Origin: Myxococcota bacterium
Lineage (GTDB): Bacteria > Myxococcota_A > UBA9160 > UBA6930
Length of the DNA: 64,000 bases
Direction of reading: 5' to 3'
NCBI GenBank assembly: GCA_028285625.1
Contig: JANQOX010000023.1
Span: 124,001-188,000 of the forward strand
The translations under genes and the position numbers were made by a program. The notes below the pieces were generated by a model. That model searched no databases. It had not been told where the DNA came from and saw only the letters and a program-made list of their open reading frames with translations. How positions within the stretch are numbered: the first letter of the stretch is position 1; each line of letters begins with the position of its first letter. Below are positions 42,396 to 50,051 of the stretch, in pieces.

Positions 42396-42977
42396 ATGCA
42401 CCGTTCCATCCTGCTCGGGCTGCTCGTCGCACTCGCGACTTCGCCCGCACTCGCAGAAGCGGACCCCATGCCCGGTCACGACCCCGGCCACCGACACGCC
42501 GCAGAGGCCGCGGCCCCCACGACCAGCACGCCCGACCTCGCCGACCGCACGCTCGCCATCGACGTGCGCGGCATGGTCTGCTCGTTCTGCGCCCATGGGC
42601 TCGAGAAGGGCCTCTCGAAGCTCGACGGCCTCGACACCGATCGCCATGGCGATGGCGTGCTGGTCGACATCGAGGCGCACCGCGTGACGCTCGCCCTCGC
42701 GACCACCGACCCGATCCCGTTCGCCGACATCACCCGCCGCATCGAGAAGGCCGGCTACGACGCCACGCGCTTCCACCTGCGCGTACAGGGGGCGGTCGAC
42801 GACGGCCCCGAAGGTCCGTTGCTCCGCGGAAGCCACCCGGCCCAGGCGTTCCTGCTCGACGCACCCGTCGCCGAGGCGGACGCGGCAGCGGGCGTCCAAC
42901 TGCAGGTCGACGTTGCGAACCTGGCTGGACTGCCCGAAGACGCGCCCATCCCGGCGGCTGTCCATGCGACGCGTTAG
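42396..42977 (+). CDS. Periplasmic heavy-metal-associated (HMA, MerP-like) protein
   Basis: The 193-residue protein has a signal peptide (LLGLLVALATSPALA), a His-rich linker (PMPGHDPGHRHA), and an HMA fold. The metal motif GMVCSFCAHG has Cys62 and Cys65, and the fold is beta-alpha-beta-beta-alpha-beta as in MerP and CopZ. About 70 residues after the HMA domain have no known fold. AGGAG sits 8 bases before the ATG. Mercury, copper and other soft metals are all possible. It overlaps the next gene by 14 bases, so the two are probably coupled. Confidence 0.82.
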   Translation: MHRSILLGLLVALATSPALAEADPMPGHDPGHRHAAEAAAPTTSTPDLADRTLAIDVRGMVCSFCAHGLEKGLSKLDGLDTDRHGDGVLVDIEAHRVTLALATTDPIPFADITRRIEKAGYDATRFHLRVQGAVDDGPEGPLLRGSHPAQAFLLDAPVAEADAAAGVQLQVDVANLAGLPEDAPIPAAVHATR

Positions 42978-43830
42978 CGGGGTCGCGCTGGCGGTCCTGC
43001 TGTGGGCCGGGGCGGCCTGGGCCCACCAACCCGTGATGGACATGGCCCCGAGATGGGCCGGCGGCTACGGGGCGCAGGTGCGCCAGGAGTACCGGTCGTC
43101 CGACACACTGCTGCGCGGAGACGACGAGCAGCCCAACCCACAGGGCGCCAGACGGCGAGTGAGCACGACGTGGCTCGAGGGCATCTACACCTTCACACGC
43201 GAAGTCCGTGCCACGATCAAACTGCCCTACGTCGACCAGGAACGCAGTGCCGTGGTGAACGGCGTGCGGCAGAAGCTGCGGGGCCGCGGACTGGGCGACA
43301 TGGTGCTGGCCGTGCCGCTGCGCAAGTACTGGAACCTCGAGGGAGCCACCGCCAACATCGGCCTGACTCCCCAGCTGCGCGTCCCCACGGGCTCGACCCG
43401 CGACGACGACCCGGTGGGCGATGGTAGCTGGGACTTCGGACTGAGCGGATCGTTCAGCTCCGAGTCCTTCCGCTGGTACACCCTGGTGGACGTCTTCTGG
43501 TGGAAGAACACCCCCGGCCGAAGAGGCATCGACCAGGGCGACCTCGTCGGGCTCGACGTCAACCTGGGCTACCACCCGTGGCACGACAACGAGCACAACG
43601 CCGGCGTGTTCGTGATGCTCGACGTCGAAGCCCGCTACGAGAGCCGCGGCACCAACGCATTCGGCTTCGCAACCGGCGGAACGCGCCTTGGGGTGGGCCC
43701 GGTCCTGGTGGGCTACTGGCGCAACGTGATGGCGCGCGCCGAGGCCAAGTTTCCGGTCTACGAGCGGGTCTTCGACACCCAGGTCTCGCGGGGCGTCCAG
43801 TTGAACGTGGGCATCGGGGTGACGTTCTGA
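42964..43830 (+). CDS. Outer-membrane beta-barrel-like transporter/phenol-degradation-MetA type
   Basis: The 288-residue protein has a signal peptide (VALAVLLWAGAAWA) and a body of alternating strands: YTFTREVRATIKLPYVDQE, MVLAVPLRKYWNL, ANIGLTPQLRVPTGS and RLGVGPVLVGYWRNV. This matches the transporter/MetA outer-membrane family. A cluster partner role in metal export or uptake across the outer membrane is inferred. The start (42964) lies inside the 3-prime end of the HMA gene. Its stop codon shares one base with the ATG of the next gene. Confidence 0.78.
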   Translation: MRRVSGVALAVLLWAGAAWAHQPVMDMAPRWAGGYGAQVRQEYRSSDTLLRGDDEQPNPQGARRRVSTTWLEGIYTFTREVRATIKLPYVDQERSAVVNGVRQKLRGRGLGDMVLAVPLRKYWNLEGATANIGLTPQLRVPTGSTRDDDPVGDGSWDFGLSGSFSSESFRWYTLVDVFWWKNTPGRRGIDQGDLVGLDVNLGYHPWHDNEHNAGVFVMLDVEARYESRGTNAFGFATGGTRLGVGPVLVGYWRNVMARAEAKFPVYERVFDTQVSRGVQLNVGIGVTF

Positions 43831-44192
43831 TGGCGCGCGGTCGCGGCAGCACGGCTTCGGCCCTCGGCCTCTCGTTGCTCGGCACCACCTGCTGCGCGCT
43901 GCCGATTGCACTGGTAGCCCTCGGTGCCGGTGGCGCCGTGGCGTCGCTGGCCTCGGCGGCGCCCTGGCTGGTGGCGATCTCGCAGTACAAGGCCTGGACC
44001 TTCGCGGCGACGGCCGCGGTCCTGGCCTACGCGTGGTGGCAGGCCGGGCGCGTCGAAACCTGCGACATCGCCGACGCCCAGCGGCTCCGGCGCCAGCGGC
44101 GCCTGCTCTGGCTCTCCACCGCGCTGCTGGTCGTCTCGGTCGTGGCCGCCTACGGGCTTCTCCCGCTGATGCAGTGGTGGGAGTCGCCCTGA
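43830..44192 (+). CDS. MerT-like small membrane protein
   Basis: The 120-residue protein has three predicted helices: LGLSLLGTTCCALPIALVAL, a second around AISQYKAWTFAATAAVLAYA, and LLWLSTALLVVSVVAAYGLL. A vicinal Cys21-Cys22 pair in the first helix resembles the mercury-binding pair of MerT and MerC. A further Cys is in the loop (VETCDIAD). With the upstream HMA protein it would pass metal across the inner membrane. No MerA or MerR gene is in view, so a copper or other metal role is possible. The start overlaps the previous stop as TGATG. Confidence 0.72.
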   Translation: MARGRGSTASALGLSLLGTTCCALPIALVALGAGGAVASLASAAPWLVAISQYKAWTFAATAAVLAYAWWQAGRVETCDIADAQRLRRQRRLLWLSTALLVVSVVAAYGLLPLMQWWESP

Positions 44193-44216
44193 AGGTCGCG
44201 GGCGACTGGCGCTCGC

Positions 44217-44222
44217 TACCCT
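44217..44222 (+). promoter_or_regulatory. -10-like TACCCT
   Basis: TACCCT ends seven bases before the ATG of the molybdopterin oxidoreductase gene, which suggests a leaderless or nearly leaderless transcript. Confidence 0.45.
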
Positions 44223-44229
44223 CCGCGCC

Positions 44230-46476
44230 ATGGCCGGATCGATCACCACCCAGCACTCCTTCTGCCGCATCTGCGAGTCGCTCTGCGGGCTCGAGGTGGA
44301 CGTAGACGCTTCGATCCCGGGCGGCCGCGTCGCGGCCATCCGGCCCGATGCCGCGCACGTCGCCACGGACGGCTTCGCCTGCGTGAAGGGCCTGAAGCAG
44401 ATGCGGCTCTACGACTCGCCGGACCGGCTCACCCGCCCGCTCAAACGCGTCGACGGCCGCTTCGTGGAGATTCCGTGGGCGCAGGCGTTCGCCGAGATCG
44501 GCGCCAAGGTTCGCGCCCTGCGAGGGGTGTCACCCCATAGCCTGTCCATGTACGTGGGCACCGCGGCGGGCTTCGGCGTGCTGCACCCGGTGTTCGCCAA
44601 GGGATTCATGGACGGCATCGGCACGCGCAACTTCTTCGGCTCGAGCACCCAGGACTGCGCCAACAAGTTCGCGGTCTCGACGCAGATGTACGGCTTCCCC
44701 TTCACGCTGACCCATCCGGACATCGCCCATACGCGCTGCCTGATCGTGGTGGGCGCCAACCCGGTGGTGTCGAAGTGGAGCTTCCTCCAGGTCCCCAACC
44801 CGGCGAAGCACCTGCGGGCGATCGAGTCACGCGGCGGCCAGGTCTTCGTGGTGGACCCTCGGCGCACCGAGACCGCCCGGAGCGCGGGGGAGCACGTGCC
44901 GATCCGCCCGAACACCGACGTGTTCTTCTACCTCGCCTTCCTGCGCGAGCTGCTCCAGACGATCGACGTCGACCCTGCGCGGATCGCGAAGCACATGAAG
45001 GGTCTCGACACCGCGGCGCGGGTGGCCGAACCGTGGACCCCCGAGCGGCAGGCCGAGGTGACCCGGATCCCCGCCGCCACACTGAGGCGCATGGTCGCGG
45101 CCTACTGCGAGGCCTCGGCGCGAGGCGGCGCCGTGCTCTACTGCTCGACGGGCGTGAACATGGGCGCCCACGGCACGCTGGCCTTCTGGATCCAGGAAGT
45201 GATCAACGCCGTTTCGGGCAACCTCGACCGGCGCGGCGGCGCACTCGTCGGCAAGGGCATCCTCGACTTCCCGAAGCTCACCCAGGGCAATCTCACCAAG
45301 GGACACGTGTCTCGTGTGGGCGGCTTCCCCGCCGTGAACGACGTCTTCCCGGGCGGCATTCTCGCCGACGAGATCCGCACCGAGGGGCCCGAACGCATCC
45401 GCGGGCTGTTCGTGACCGGCGGCAACCCCCTCATCACCATGGCCGGCGCCGAGCGCCTGCGCGAGGCGCTCGGCGAGCTCGAACTGCTGGTGGTGACCGA
45501 CATCTTCCTGAACGAGACGGCGTCGCTCGCCCACTACGTGCTTCCGGCGACCACCCCCTTCGAACGGCCCGACCTGCCCTTCGTGTTTCCGCTGATGCTG
45601 GGCCTTCAGACCAAGCCGTACCTGCAGGCCACCGACGAGCTCGTGGCACCGCGCGGCGAGGCCCTGGACGAGGCGACGATCTACCTGGAGCTCTGCCGCG
45701 CTTCGGGCACACCTCTGTTCGGCTCGAAGATCGCCCAACGGGTGCTGGAGACGCTGCAGCGCTTCGGCCCGAAGCGCCCGTTCGGCGTGCGCGAGATTCC
45801 GCAGAAGGTGCTGCTGTCGCTGCTGCTGCGCCTCACCCGAAACGGAAGCTTCGCCCAGCTGCTCGGCGAGCCGCACGGACGCACCCGGCCGGCGCAGACC
45901 GGTGGCGACTTTCTCGGCAAGCGCGTGCTCACCAGCGACGGCCGCGTCGACCTGGCCCCGCCCGCGTTGGTCGCGCGCGCCGAAGGACTCGAGGCCGCCT
46001 TCGAGGCCGAGCGCGCTGCGCCCGGCGAGCTGCGGCTCATCACCAAGCGCCACGTGAAGACCCACAACTCGTGGACGCACAACGCCGAGCCCTTTGCGGG
46101 CGAAGGCGCCACGAACCACCTGCACGTCCACCCCGACGACGCTGCGCGGCTGGGCCTCGCCGATGGCGACATCGCCGACGTCCGCAGCAAGACCGACGTG
46201 GTACGGCTGCCGGTGAAGCTGCTCTCCGACCTGCTGCCGGGCACCGTGGCGCTTCCGCATGGATGGGGACACCAGCACGCGCGGGGCCTGACCCACGCCA
46301 GCCGCACCGCCGGCGTGAACGTCAACCTGCTGTCGGCGGACGGACCCGACGCCGTCGATCCGGTCTCGGGTATGGCGCACCTCACCGGCATTCCCGTCGA
46401 GGTCACCCCCGCCGCAGCCCCGCGCGACCCCTCGAACTGGGCCGGCATCGGCGCCGAGGAGCGGCGGGCCCTTTAG
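44230..46476 (+). CDS. Molybdopterin-dependent oxidoreductase with 4Fe-4S domain
   Basis: The 748-residue enzyme belongs to the DMSO-reductase family. The N-terminal cluster ligands are CRICESLCG (Cys12, 15, 19) and FACVKG (Cys near residue 50). SSTQDCANKFAVS has a Cys at the position often coordinating Mo. GANPVVSKW, GGNPLITM and LVVTDIFLNETASLA mark cofactor-binding parts, and the C-terminal beta barrel has SWTHNAEPFAGEG and ALPHGWGHQH. No Tat signal is seen, so it is cytoplasmic. The physiological substrate, formate or otherwise, is unknown. No electron-transfer subunit is adjacent. Confidence 0.88.
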   Translation: MAGSITTQHSFCRICESLCGLEVDVDASIPGGRVAAIRPDAAHVATDGFACVKGLKQMRLYDSPDRLTRPLKRVDGRFVEIPWAQAFAEIGAKVRALRGVSPHSLSMYVGTAAGFGVLHPVFAKGFMDGIGTRNFFGSSTQDCANKFAVSTQMYGFPFTLTHPDIAHTRCLIVVGANPVVSKWSFLQVPNPAKHLRAIESRGGQVFVVDPRRTETARSAGEHVPIRPNTDVFFYLAFLRELLQTIDVDPARIAKHMKGLDTAARVAEPWTPERQAEVTRIPAATLRRMVAAYCEASARGGAVLYCSTGVNMGAHGTLAFWIQEVINAVSGNLDRRGGALVGKGILDFPKLTQGNLTKGHVSRVGGFPAVNDVFPGGILADEIRTEGPERIRGLFVTGGNPLITMAGAERLREALGELELLVVTDIFLNETASLAHYVLPATTPFERPDLPFVFPLMLGLQTKPYLQATDELVAPRGEALDEATIYLELCRASGTPLFGSKIAQRVLETLQRFGPKRPFGVREIPQKVLLSLLLRLTRNGSFAQLLGEPHGRTRPAQTGGDFLGKRVLTSDGRVDLAPPALVARAEGLEAAFEAERAAPGELRLITKRHVKTHNSWTHNAEPFAGEGATNHLHVHPDDAARLGLADGDIADVRSKTDVVRLPVKLLSDLLPGTVALPHGWGHQHARGLTHASRTAGVNVNLLSADGPDAVDPVSGMAHLTGIPVEVTPAAAPRDPSNWAGIGAEERRAL

Positions 46477-46520
46477 CCCTGGGCAGTGCGCAACGTTTGG
46501 CCCCGGCAGGGAGGCGGCAA

Positions 46521-46916
46521 ATGAACGGACCGAGTCGGGGTGTGATCCGTGGGTTTGCCTGGCTCGACCTGGCGGTGACGGCGCCGCTGGCGCTGCCCGG
46601 GGTCGCGGCGGCGTGGTTCTCGGCCCTCGAGGCGATCGACGGGCTGCTGGGCGGGACCGCGCCGTTCCCGGCCCTCGAGCCACTCCATTGGCTGTTCGTG
46701 CATCTCACGGGCGTGCTCGGCGTGGTGTGGGCGCTTGCGCGGCTGTCCCTGCCCGACCCGCACCTCGCTCGGATCGACGCCATCGGTCGCGCCGTGGTCG
46801 CCGGCCTCGTGACCTATGCGCTCGTCGGCGGGGCCCCGCGTGTGCTCGCGCTGTTCATCGTGACCGAACTCGCCGGCACGGTTGCGCAACTGCGCCCTCG
46901 CCAAAGCGCCGACTGA
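46521..46916 (+). CDS. Small four-helix membrane protein
   Basis: The 131-residue protein has about four helices: AWLDLAVTAPLALPGVAAAW, WLFVHLTGVLGVVWALARL, AVVAGLVTYALVGGAPRVLA and LFIVTELAGTV. GGGAGG lies 6 bases before the ATG. It follows the molybdopterin enzyme by 44 bases and could be its membrane partner, but no heme ligands or quinone motif is visible. No family is recognised. Confidence 0.72.
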   Translation: MNGPSRGVIRGFAWLDLAVTAPLALPGVAAAWFSALEAIDGLLGGTAPFPALEPLHWLFVHLTGVLGVVWALARLSLPDPHLARIDAIGRAVVAGLVTYALVGGAPRVLALFIVTELAGTVAQLRPRQSAD

Positions 46917-46984
46917 GCCCTGCCCTTGGTGGCGGCCTCAAGGGCGCGCCCGGGAGATCCGATGGAGACGCGCGGGGAGCGTGC

Positions 46985-47857
46985 GTGCCGTCGGACCTGG
47001 GCTACGAAGCCATGCGACACCTGATCGACGAGGTGGTCTTCATCCACGATGAGGACCGGCGCGTGGTCTTCGTGAGCCCGTCGGTCGAGCAGGTACTCGG
47101 CTACACGGTGGCCGAGTTCACGCAGCTGACGACGATCGAGATCATCCACCCCGACGACCTGCCCGAGATCGCGCGCATCGGGATGGCGCTGCGCGAGCAG
47201 CAGGGGGGACGATACCGCTCCACCTGCCGAGTGAAGCGCGCCGACGGCTCGTTCGTCTGGTGCGAAACGGTGGGGCGCAACCTGCTGCACACCGAGACGG
47301 CTGGGGTCGTGAACACCCTGCGCGACATCAGCGAGCGCCGCGAGCTCGAAGAGCAGCTGTTTCGCCAGGCGTTCCAGGACGAGCTGACCGGGCTCCCCAA
47401 CCGGCGAGCCTTCGTGCAGACGCTCGAGCTCGAGGCCAAGCAGACCCTTGGGGTCGGCATCGGTGTGCTGATCGTCGACCTCGACGGGTTCAAGGCCGTC
47501 AACGACCGCTTCGGTCACCACGCCGGCGACGATGCCCTTGCGGCCTCGGCCGATGCACTGGCCGGGGCCCTACGCGAAGGCGACCTCGCCGCCCGACTGG
47601 GCGGGGACGAGTTCGCCGTACTCTGCCGCGGCGTCCGAAACGAAGCGGACCTGCGCGCCCGGGGCGAGGCCGTCCGGGCCGCGTGCCCCGACATGCCGGG
47701 CTTCGCCGCCGCAGCTCGGGCGAAAGTCTCGTTCTCGGTGGGTGCGGCTCTCGGCCGCTCGGGCGACTTGCCCGCCGAACTGCTTCGAAGCGCCGATCGT
47801 GCCCTCTACCAGGCCAAACGGGGCGGGCGCGACCAGGTGGCCTTCGCCCGGCGCTAG
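46985..47857 (+). CDS. PAS-domain diguanylate cyclase
   Basis: The 290-residue protein has a PAS domain (about 15-110, DEVVFIHDEDRRVVFVSPSV to DISERRELEEQ) and a GGDEF domain (about 120-285, DELTGLPNRRAF, LIVDLDGFKAVNDRFGH, RLGGDEFAVLC). The intact GGDEF signature predicts cyclic di-GMP synthesis. Inhibitory RxxD before GGDEF is not present: the residues at that place are LREG. GTG 46985 is chosen because GGGAG precedes it by 5 bases; an ATG 24 bases later is possible. It has no membrane segment. Confidence 0.9.
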   Translation: MPSDLGYEAMRHLIDEVVFIHDEDRRVVFVSPSVEQVLGYTVAEFTQLTTIEIIHPDDLPEIARIGMALREQQGGRYRSTCRVKRADGSFVWCETVGRNLLHTETAGVVNTLRDISERRELEEQLFRQAFQDELTGLPNRRAFVQTLELEAKQTLGVGIGVLIVDLDGFKAVNDRFGHHAGDDALAASADALAGALREGDLAARLGGDEFAVLCRGVRNEADLRARGEAVRAACPDMPGFAAAARAKVSFSVGAALGRSGDLPAELLRSADRALYQAKRGGRDQVAFARR

Positions 47858-47872
47858 TGGCTCGGGGCGGGC

Positions 47873-48751
47873 TCAGGCCGACCTTGGCGGGCGCGGCATC
47901 AGAACGGGTGTCTTCTCGCGGTAGGCCTGGTACGCCGGGTCGTCTCCCCAACGCTTCTTGCCGCGTGCCTCGAGCAGGGGGACGCCGCTGATCCGCGTGA
48001 GCAGCAGGTACACGAAGACGGGCGAGATGAGCGTTGCGTACTGCCACCCGGCCAACGCCGGCAAGGCGACCACTGCGACGCCGATCCAGAGCGTGATCTC
48101 GCCGAAGTAGTTCGGGTGACGCGACCAGGCCCAAAGGCCCGTCTGGATGAATCGGCCCTCGTTCTCGGGTTGCGCCCGGAACGCCTGCTTCTGCCGGTCG
48201 GCCGTGACCTCGACCCCGAAGCCCACCAGCCAGAGCGCCACGCCGACGAGAGCGAAGCCTCCCAAAGGCACGGGCGTAGCCGTCGTCATGGCGGCGAGCG
48301 CACAGGCAGCGGTGAGCAGTACCCAGAGCCCCTGCAGCATCCAGGTCATGAAGAACCGCGGGAAGCTGGGCTTCAGCGCATCGAAACGTCCGTCACCGCC
48401 GTCGCGCCGGATCCTCTGGAAGAGGAAGGTCCCCAGACGCAGCGCCCAGACTCCTATCAAGGTGCCCAGGATCAGTGCCCGGGGGTCGGCGTTTCCCAGC
48501 GTCAGCGCCACCACGACCAGGGTCAGGTAGGTGATGCTGCCGGTCAGGTCGAAGAAGTGCTCCGTCTGACGGGTGTATGCGTGGATGAACACCGCGCCGT
48601 TGATGAGGAAAGACAGCGCCGCACAGGCCGCAAAGACTGGCCAGCCTCCCACGGTGGCGACACCGCCCTGGCTTCCTGCCCAGGCAATCCCTGCCCCCAC
48701 CGCGAAGATCGCGACCGTGGCGAGTGCAGCTTGACGTTCGGCCTTCGTCAT
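47873..48751 (-). CDS. DUF1295 membrane protein (steroid 5-alpha-reductase/ICMT-like)
   Basis: The 292-residue protein has about eight helices and the C-terminal signature GLWAWSRHPNYFGEITLWIG with VTADRQKQAFRAQPEN before it. This is the DUF1295 pattern, related to steroid reductases and isoprenylcysteine methyltransferases. Its substrate is unknown, possibly a lipid. It is encoded 24 bases downstream of the metallothionein gene on the same strand, so the two are probably cotranscribed. Confidence 0.85.
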   Translation of the reverse strand: MTKAERQAALATVAIFAVGAGIAWAGSQGGVATVGGWPVFAACAALSFLINGAVFIHAYTRQTEHFFDLTGSITYLTLVVVALTLGNADPRALILGTLIGVWALRLGTFLFQRIRRDGGDGRFDALKPSFPRFFMTWMLQGLWVLLTAACALAAMTTATPVPLGGFALVGVALWLVGFGVEVTADRQKQAFRAQPENEGRFIQTGLWAWSRHPNYFGEITLWIGVAVVALPALAGWQYATLISPVFVYLLLTRISGVPLLEARGKKRWGDDPAYQAYREKTPVLMPRPPRSA

Positions 48752-48775
48752 GGGGCGCCTCCGGGGGACAGTGGG

Positions 48776-48922
48776 CTACCCGCCCGCGCAGTCGCCGGGT
48801 GCGCACTCGCAGTGGCCGTCCCGGCAGACCTTGGCGCACTTCTCGCAGCAGAATTCGCGCCCTTCGTACTCGAAACGGTTCTTGCTCATCGGGCAGCCGC
48901 AGCCCTGTCGTGCACACGCCAT
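48776..48922 (-). CDS. Short bacterial metallothionein
   Basis: This 48-residue protein has ten Cys (3, 8, 10, 25, 26, 29, 33, 38, 40, 45) and one His (37). It begins MACARQGCGCPMSKNRFEYE and then reads GREFCCEKCAKVC, so the first Cys group, the CCxxC group and the final CxC match the prokaryotic metallothionein family, which binds zinc, cadmium and other soft metals. SmtA of Synechococcus has nine Cys and is slightly longer. AGGAG lies 6 bases before the ATG. It is probably cotranscribed with the DUF1295 gene. Confidence 0.9.
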   Translation of the reverse strand: MACARQGCGCPMSKNRFEYEGREFCCEKCAKVCRDGHCECAPGDCAGG

Positions 48923-48963
48923 GGTTTGCTCCTGAGTTCGCGCCTAACGCCCTCACCCGATGA

Positions 48964-49007
48964 TAGGCTCCGATCCGACGGGAGCACGCGCCAACCTGCG
49001 ATAGAGT
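48964..49007 (+). promoter_or_regulatory. Two -10-like hexamers, TAGGCT and TAGAGT
   Basis: TAGGCT (48964-48969) and TAGAGT (49002-49007) lie 94 and 56 bases before the ATG of the next SDR. Either could drive it, with GGAGA as the ribosome site. The choice cannot be made from sequence. Confidence 0.3.
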
Positions 49008-49063
49008 CGCCCCGCGCGGTCCCGGACCGTGGCTGCGCGCCCCACCCCGCTGAGGAGACCACG

Positions 49064-49921
49064 ATGAGCAGGATCCTGATCACCGGCACGAGCAAGGGCA
49101 TCGGATACGAGGCCACGCTGTTGCTCGCGCGCGCGGGCCACGAGGTCGTGGCCACCATGCGCAACCCCGGCGCCAGCGATCTGGGCAAGGTGGCCACCGA
49201 AGAGAAGCTCCCCGTCGAGGTACTCGCCCTTGACGTGGACGACGACGCCTCCGTGGCCGAGGTGTTCAGCCAGGTGGGCGAGTCGATCGACGTGCTGGTG
49301 AACAACGCGGGCATCTACAGCATCAACGCGGTCGAGGACGAGGACGTCGACCAGATCCGACGGGTGATGGAGACCAACTACTTCGGCGCCGTCCGCTGCA
49401 TCAAGCAGGTGCTGCCCACCATGCGCAAGCGCCGATCGGGCTGCATCATCAACATCACGTCGGTGGCGGGCCGCATCGCCTTCGCGGGCACGAGCGCGTA
49501 CAACGCCTCGAAGTTCGCGCTCGAAGCCTTCACCGAGTGCCTGGCCCAGGAGGTGAAGGCCCATGGCATCCGCGTCGCCCTGGTCGAGCCGGGCATCATC
49601 GACACGCCGATGGCGACCACCGACCTGCCGCAGTACGACGAAGGCACGATCTACCCCCATGGAAGCCGGGTGCATGCGTTCTTCACCAACCCCGAAAAGG
49701 CCGAAGCCTCGCCGGGACTCGTCGGCGACATGATCCGCCACATCATCGAGAGCGAGGACCCCCGCCTGCGCTTCCCGGTCGGACCGGATGCCCTGCCCTT
49801 CCTGGGCTGGCGCGGCGCCCTCAGCGACGAGGATTGGGTCTCGATCTGGGGCCAGGAGAGCGACGCCGACTACTTCGAGCGCGTCTTCCTGGATACCGGA
49901 GTCGACCTGCGCGCGAAGTGA
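49064..49921 (+). CDS. Short-chain dehydrogenase/reductase
   Basis: The 285-residue SDR has TGTSKGIGYEATLLL for cofactor binding, VLVNNAGIYS, the catalytic Ser in IINITSVAGR and Tyr-Lys in SAYNASKFALEAF. It is longer than the other two SDRs and has an extra C-terminal helix region. TMRNPGAS suggests NADPH use. The substrate is unknown. TGAGGAGACC precedes the ATG. Confidence 0.88.
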   Translation: MSRILITGTSKGIGYEATLLLARAGHEVVATMRNPGASDLGKVATEEKLPVEVLALDVDDDASVAEVFSQVGESIDVLVNNAGIYSINAVEDEDVDQIRRVMETNYFGAVRCIKQVLPTMRKRRSGCIINITSVAGRIAFAGTSAYNASKFALEAFTECLAQEVKAHGIRVALVEPGIIDTPMATTDLPQYDEGTIYPHGSRVHAFFTNPEKAEASPGLVGDMIRHIIESEDPRLRFPVGPDALPFLGWRGALSDEDWVSIWGQESDADYFERVFLDTGVDLRAK

Positions 49922-49950
49922 CCTGACGACCCGGGCACCACGGCGCACCA

Positions 49951-50051
49951 CGCCGTGGGGTGTTCCCTTCGCGAATCCTCACGTGCGAGACCTCACCGCC
50001 TAGCCGGTCGCGAACATCCGAGCATCGGTGTGCGCCCGGGAGGTGACTCGC
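49951..50051 (+). repeat. First copy of duplicated 5-prime flank
   Basis: About 100 bases before paralogue 1 resemble 51069-51166 before paralogue 2. Shared blocks include CCGTGGGG, TCACGTGCGAGA, CTCAC-GCCT and CGCCCGGGAGGT. The flank was thus copied together with the gene. Confidence 0.8.

Noticed and set aside
39477-43043. A very long open frame on the minus strand (over 1100 codons) opposite the GH3 and metal genes
   Set aside because: It is the mirror of GC-rich codon use in the true plus-strand genes, has no recognisable domain and runs across several real genes.
43830-44192. Naming the MerT-like gene merT
   Set aside because: There is no merR or merA in the cluster and the second Cys pair of MerT is incomplete, so the metal is not established.
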